Source: Lachnospiraceae bacterium
GTDB lineage: Bacteria > Bacillota > Clostridia > Lachnospirales > Lachnospiraceae
Direction: 5' to 3'
DNA length: 10,486 nucleotides
NCBI GenBank assembly: GCA_017651385.1
Contig: JAGCCY010000261.1
Coordinates: forward strand, 1-10,486
In this document: piece by piece, positions 7,198 through 10,486 of the stretch
How the letters are laid out: the number at the start of each line of letters is the position of its first letter
Position numbering within the stretch: position 1 is the first letter of the stretch
Notes under the pieces: generated by a model
What the model saw: only the letters and a program-made list of their open reading frames with translations
Told to the model about the DNA's origin: nothing
Database searches by the model: none
Program-made: the position numbers and the translations under genes

Positions 7198-7219
7198 AAT
7201 GATATTCCGTATGTAAGAT
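7191..7219 (+). promoter_or_regulatory. Candidate corA promoter
   Basis: TTGTAA at 7191-7196 and TAAGAT at 7214-7219 are separated by 17 bases; each matches four of six consensus positions. The start would be near 7226, leaving a leader of about 30 bases with the GAGGAAAG ribosome site. No M-box or other magnesium riboswitch can fit in such a short leader, so RNA-level Mg2+ control of this corA is not indicated. Confidence 0.45.
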
Positions 7220-7255
7220 ATCTTTATAGATCATTTTACCCAAGAGGAAAGAAAT

Positions 7256-8176
7256 ATGCGTTGTTATAAGATTGGTGAAAAACTTGAAGAAGTATCGGTA
7301 AAAACCTTTAAAAACCTTGATTTTCAGTATGTTGTGATCCTGTCCGAAGAAGAATGGACAAAGAACAAGGCCGATTTCGATCTCGGTATCGAATTGGAGA
7401 TAGGGCTTTCTTCCATAACCAGTACGCGCGCAGCAGTCAACTACGACTCCATAACCGGAAGATTCCACGTTATAGACAGACAGAACTTATCCGGAAAGCC
7501 CAAAGACTTTGCTTTTACACTCGATGAAAAAGGTATCATTTTTATCGACGACGAGGGTCTGTCCTGTGAATTGATCGAAAAGATCGCGCTGACCAAAAAG
7601 CTTGTAAATCCGTGTCTTGAAAGATTCTTATACGACTTTCTCGAACAGATCATCTGCAATGACGCCAACATCTTAAGCAGCTTCGACAATTCGCTTGACG
7701 AGATCGAAAAGCAGATATTTAACGGCAAAACGGAAAATATCCTTAAAAACCTCGCGGATATAAGAAACTCCTTAAGAGACTTTAAGATCCACTATCTTGA
7801 ACTTATAGATGTATGCCAGGAATTTGAAGAGAACGAAAATCATTTCTTTAAGGCAAAGAATGACAGATACTTCCACCTTGTAAACCAGCGTATACAAAGG
7901 CTTTACGAAAGAGTCATAACGCTTGTGGAATTTACCGTTCAGTTAAGAGAATACTGCCAGACCAAGACCGACGAGCGGCAGAACAGGACTCTCGCATTCT
8001 TAGCGGTAGTATCCGCTATATTCATGCCGCTTACCCTTATCGTGGGCTGGTACGGAATGAACTTTAAATACATGCCCGAACTTGAGTACAGATACGCATA
8101 TCCCATCCTGTTTGTGATATGCATATTCATCGTTATCGGAAGTATATTCATATTCAAGAAGAAAAAGATACTTTAA
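7256..8176 (+). CDS. corA: CorA-family divalent cation (Mg2+) transporter
   Basis: This 306-residue membrane protein has the family layout: a cytoplasmic alpha/beta N-terminal domain (about 1-130), a long helical stalk (about 130-245), and two C-terminal membrane helices at about 246-265 and 281-300. The signature YGMN occurs at 266-269 in GWYGMNFKYMPEL, including the MPEL loop seen in Mg2+-type CorA proteins. A basic tail (KKKKIL) ends the protein on the cytoplasmic side. CorA works as a homopentameric channel for Mg2+ (also Co2+/Ni2+) driven by the membrane potential. The ATG at 7256 has a GAGGAAAG ribosome site. The gene is transcribed alone, divergent from the sensor operon and convergent with the kinase gene downstream; nothing suggests a functional link to either. 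Length matches the family, with no defects seen. A zinc-transporting ZntB-like role is less likely given the intact GMN and MPEL. Confidence 0.95.
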   Translation: MRCYKIGEKLEEVSVKTFKNLDFQYVVILSEEEWTKNKADFDLGIELEIGLSSITSTRAAVNYDSITGRFHVIDRQNLSGKPKDFAFTLDEKGIIFIDDEGLSCELIEKIALTKKLVNPCLERFLYDFLEQIICNDANILSSFDNSLDEIEKQIFNGKTENILKNLADIRNSLRDFKIHYLELIDVCQEFEENENHFFKAKNDRYFHLVNQRIQRLYERVITLVEFTVQLREYCQTKTDERQNRTLAFLAVVSAIFMPLTLIVGWYGMNFKYMPELEYRYAYPILFVICIFIVIGSIFIFKKKKIL

Positions 8177-8181
8177 ATGAC

Positions 8182-8218
8182 AAAAAAGATCTGTGAGCTT
8201 AGGCTCACAGATCTTTTT
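8182..8218. terminator. Bidirectional terminator between corA and the kinase gene
   Basis: A perfect 11-bp stem (GATCTGTGAGC at 8188-8198 with GCTCACAGATC at 8203-8213) closes a four-base TTAG loop. A-runs on the left and T-runs on the right give both strands a U-tract after the hairpin and can extend the stem by about five A-T pairs. It lies 6 bases after the corA stop and ends both convergent transcripts. The right arm is coding: the stop codon of the minus-strand gene (8205-8207) and its last codons (EKDL) form part of the stem. Confidence 0.93.
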
Positions 8219-9317
8219 CTATAACCGCTTTTATCTTATCCCATTTTCTTTCCATATCTTTGACAAGTTCTATCTGGGTGCGGGCACGGTCAAGATTATG
8301 ACCTTCCCTGTGTACCATAAAATAGGTATCACCCTCAAGATAATCCGTTAAGAATCTCATACCGCACTCAAGCGTCATGGTCTTTGCTCCGTACGGCATC
8401 AGTCTTATCTCGTTTTCCGTAAGCGATCCGCCGCTTCCCTCGATATAACCCTTTGCATAGATATCAAAAAGATCGAGCGACAAAGAAACTTTTGAAAGAT
8501 CCTTTTCGTCTTCCGCTGCCGTGTTGGCTCCGAAACGGATCGAGTCGCCGAAGTCGAATATCGAAAGTCCCGGCATGACCGTATCAAGGTCTATTACACA
8601 AAGCCCTTTGCCCGTTTCCTTATCGAGCATTATATTGTTAAGCTTTGTATCGTTGTGCGTAACCCTTAAAGGTATCTTTCCTTCCTTTAAAGCATTTGCG
8701 CAGTATTCCATATCTTCCTTGTGTGCCTTGAAAAATTCGATCTCTTCTTTAGCCGATTCCGCACGGTGGCATATATCCTCTTCCACGGCCTTTTCAAAAG
8801 CCTTATACCTTTTAGGGGTATTGTGGAAATCGGGGATCGTTTCGATAAGCTTGGTCGCGTCAAACGAGGACATGAGACCCTGGAACTTTCCGAATGTTAC
8901 CGCACTCTGGTAAAAATCATCGGCATTTCTGACCTGTTCAAGCGATACCGCATCGGTAATAAACTCATACATGCGCCAGTAGCTTCCGATCGAATCCTTT
9001 ACGTATGACTTTCCGTCTTTTGTGTATACAAGGTTTAAGGTCTCCCTTTTGGGGTCCCCGCCGCGTTCTTTTATCTTTTCCTTTAAGAAGTCCGTTACCT
9101 GCTCAATGTTTTTCATCAAAAGTTCGGGCTCTTTAAATACCTCGCGGTTCATACGCTGAAGAATATAACGTATTTCGGCGCCGTCTTTATCGCACTTTAC
9201 CAGAAAAGTGTCATTGATGTGGCCGTTACCGTATTTTTCGCAGTATGTACAACTGCCTTCCGTCTTGAAAGACTCAAGCGCTTCGTTCTTTTTTTCGCAA
9301 AGTTCCTCACGAGTCAT
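8205..9317 (-). CDS. nahK: APH-fold sugar kinase, N-acetylhexosamine 1-kinase-like
   Basis: This 370-residue soluble kinase of the aminoglycoside/choline kinase fold has an N-terminal nucleotide loop YGNGHINDTF (29-38). The catalytic Brenner motif is HNDTKLNN (221-228, catalytic D223) and the metal-binding segment is VIDLDTVMPGLSIFDFGD (241-258). The run HNDTKLNN...IDLDTVMPG...DFGDSIRFGANTAAEDE closely resembles what I remember of bifidobacterial NahK (LnpB), which phosphorylates GlcNAc/GalNAc at C1 in the lacto-N-biose/galacto-N-biose pathway. That resemblance is from memory, not a search. Its length also fits (about 360). The ATG at 9315-9317 has an AGGAT site 6-7 bases upstream, within the 18-base gap after the oxidoreductase gene, so the two are co-transcribed. 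No phosphorylase or epimerase of the pathway is visible here. Specificity for another sugar is possible. The 3' end lies within the terminator stem. Confidence 0.85.
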   Translation of the reverse strand: MTREELCEKKNEALESFKTEGSCTYCEKYGNGHINDTFLVKCDKDGAEIRYILQRMNREVFKEPELLMKNIEQVTDFLKEKIKERGGDPKRETLNLVYTKDGKSYVKDSIGSYWRMYEFITDAVSLEQVRNADDFYQSAVTFGKFQGLMSSFDATKLIETIPDFHNTPKRYKAFEKAVEEDICHRAESAKEEIEFFKAHKEDMEYCANALKEGKIPLRVTHNDTKLNNIMLDKETGKGLCVIDLDTVMPGLSIFDFGDSIRFGANTAAEDEKDLSKVSLSLDLFDIYAKGYIEGSGGSLTENEIRLMPYGAKTMTLECGMRFLTDYLEGDTYFMVHREGHNLDRARTQIELVKDMERKWDKIKAVIEKDL

Positions 9318-9335
9318 GTCTTAATCCTTATCCTG

Positions 9336-10486
9336 TCAGTTTTCTCTAAATTTATCCATATTGAACACCGTACCCGTAATACGGGACTGTTCTGCCGCAT
9401 AGGCCATCAGATGGCTCTCAACGGAACGTTCGATACTAGATCTGCTCTCGGTCCTATTTTCTTTATTGCCGATAGCTTCAAGGAAATCCATTGTAAGACG
9501 GTAATCTCCGCCGCCGTGGAAGCCTTCTTCGTTGTTGATCGGTATCTTTTTGACTTCTCCTTCATAGAGATAATTGGGAGAATATTTTGTAACCGTGATA
9601 AAATCTTCGGAATCGTCGCCGATGATATCACCGTTTTCGCACATAACCTTGATGGTACGATGCATCTTGTTCGTAAGACCGCTTAAGTGGAATGTTGCGG
9701 TAACTCCGTTTTCAAATTCGATGCTTGTAACCTGGTTGTCGCATACGTTATTGTCGCAGCGGAATACGCATCTTCCGTAAGGTCCTTCTTTTAAAGCCTT
9801 TAAGATACCCTCTTCCGACTGATCTTCTGTAAGCACGAGTGCCGGCCAGTCGCCTTTGATCGGAAGATATGCTTTCTTTCCGTCGAATCTGCAGTTCGGT
9901 GCGCACGGACATGTAAGGCAGCGGTCCGTTGAACCTATCGGAGCATTCTCTTCTTTGAAATATGAAAGGTTGCCGAACGAAGAGATCCTCTTGCAGTTGC
10001 TTCCCACAAGCCAGAGAAGGATATCCATATCATGACATGATTTCTGCATGATGATGGGGCTTGAAAGATCCGAATTGCGCCAGTTTCCGCGCACAAACGA
10101 ATGTGCTATATGGAAATTACCCACGTTCTCGGCATGCTGGATCGTTATTACCCTTCCAAGCTCACCGGAATCGATGATCTGTTTGATCGTTGAGAAAAAC
10201 CTTGTGTACCTGAGCACATGACATACAACGATGGTAACTCCCTTTTCCCTGGCCTTGTTCCTGAAATCGATACATTCCTGAATATCCGGAGAGATCGGCT
10301 TTTCAAGAAGGATGTCATAACCAAGATCCATCGCATCCATAGCCTGCTTATAATGGTCTCTGTCCATAGTGGCCAGAATGATCGCATCCGCTATCTTTCC
10401 CTGTGCAAAGAAATCCTTTACATCGGCAAATGTTCGCTCACCGGGAATATTGTATTCCTTTGCGGCAATATCACGCTTCTCTTTTG
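9336..10486 (-). CDS. Gfo/Idh/MocA-family oxidoreductase with two cysteine clusters, N-terminus off right edge
   Basis: The frame is open from the window edge to a TGA at 9336-9338, giving 382 visible codons; roughly the first 30-40 residues with the Rossmann glycine motif are missing. The ATG at 10367 is internal, because the family sequence continues upstream (ADVKDFFAQGKIADAIILAT). Visible family motifs are LLEKPIS (the conserved EKP with the cofactor-site lysine), the start of the C-terminal alpha/beta domain at CHVLRYTRFF, and KSCHDMDILLWL, where the HDxD histidine is usually catalytic. These enzymes use NAD(P) to oxidise or reduce sugars, inositols and amino sugars; some relatives are glycosidases (GH109). 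Two cysteine groups stand out: CLTCPCAPNC (9891-9920) and CVFRCDNNVC (9741-9770). The linked NahK-like kinase gene 18 bases downstream suggests amino-sugar or glycan metabolism. The exact substrate cannot be told. Confidence 0.92.
   Translation of the reverse strand, partial: KEKRDIAAKEYNIPGERTFADVKDFFAQGKIADAIILATMDRDHYKQAMDAMDLGYDILLEKPISPDIQECIDFRNKAREKGVTIVVCHVLRYTRFFSTIKQIIDSGELGRVITIQHAENVGNFHIAHSFVRGNWRNSDLSSPIIMQKSCHDMDILLWLVGSNCKRISSFGNLSYFKEENAPIGSTDRCLTCPCAPNCRFDGKKAYLPIKGDWPALVLTEDQSEEGILKALKEGPYGRCVFRCDNNVCDNQVTSIEFENGVTATFHLSGLTNKMHRTIKVMCENGDIIGDDSEDFITVTKYSPNYLYEGEVKKIPINNEEGFHGGGDYRLTMDFLEAIGNKENRTESRSSIERSVESHLMAYAAEQSRITGTVFNMDKFREN

Noticed and set aside
7117..7255. Magnesium riboswitch (M-box/ykoK) ahead of corA
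   Set aside because: The whole intergenic region is 139 bases and AT-rich, with no multi-helix junction or terminator; too short for an M-box given the likely start site.
6950..7468. Long minus-strand open frame (172 codons) across the divergent promoter region
   Set aside because: It overlaps the secure binding-protein and corA genes, has no family features, and lies on the shadow strand of corA.
10365..10367. ATG taken as the start of the Gfo/Idh oxidoreductase
   Set aside because: The frame stays open to the window edge and the upstream residues fit the Rossmann domain, so this Met is internal and the gene is truncated by the window.
1..10486. CRISPR array, tRNA/rRNA, IS element, phage or toxin-antitoxin genes
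   Set aside because: No regularly spaced repeats, cloverleaf sequences, transposase or integrase frames, or small paired genes were seen on either strand; nearly all the window is accounted for by metabolic and transport genes.

Overview
The window looks like chromosomal DNA of an anaerobic Gram-positive of the class Clostridia, most likely Lachnospiraceae (Butyrivibrio/Roseburia-like). This is an inference from moderate-to-low GC, strong AGGAGG-type ribosome sites, lipobox-bearing binding proteins, a YesM/YesN-type two-component system, and a NahK-type amino-sugar kinase next to a Gfo/Idh oxidoreductase. There are no signs of phage, IS elements, CRISPR or RNA genes. Gene density is high, with no gene-free stretch over 180 bases.

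Region A (1-7116, all minus strand; transcription runs from high to low coordinates) is a solute-sensing and uptake locus. It starts with a regulatory operon: a lipoprotein solute-binding protein of the AfuA/FbpA/PgtC type, a YesM-type sensor histidine kinase and an AraC-type response regulator. Their reading frames overlap by 4 and 8 bases. A clear rho-independent terminator follows. Then comes a promoter with a perfect -10 box and a poor -35 box, as expected of an activator-dependent promoter. It drives an ABC importer operon: a large 474-residue binding lipoprotein, a fused double-domain permease (605 aa) and an ATPase that runs off the left edge. A strong GC-rich hairpin with a UCCG tetraloop separates the binding protein from the permease and probably sets their expression ratio. 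The layout reads as a three-component sensor (binding protein, kinase, regulator) that switches on its cognate importer. The families are usually annotated as ferric iron transport, but neither binding protein has the adjacent Tyr-Tyr pair of FbpA. A phosphorylated or other anionic organic solute (compare PgtC/AfuA) is a better guess, though unproven.

Region B (7117-8176, plus strand) is a divergently transcribed CorA-family divalent cation channel with the GMN signature, preceded by a 139-base divergent promoter region.

Region C (8205-10486, minus strand) holds two co-directional genes 18 bases apart: a Gfo/Idh/MocA oxidoreductase cut off by the right edge, with two cysteine clusters, and an N-acetylhexosamine 1-kinase-like phosphotransferase. 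They suggest amino-sugar or host/plant-glycan metabolism. A bidirectional terminator between corA and the kinase gene contains the stop codon and last codons of the kinase gene.
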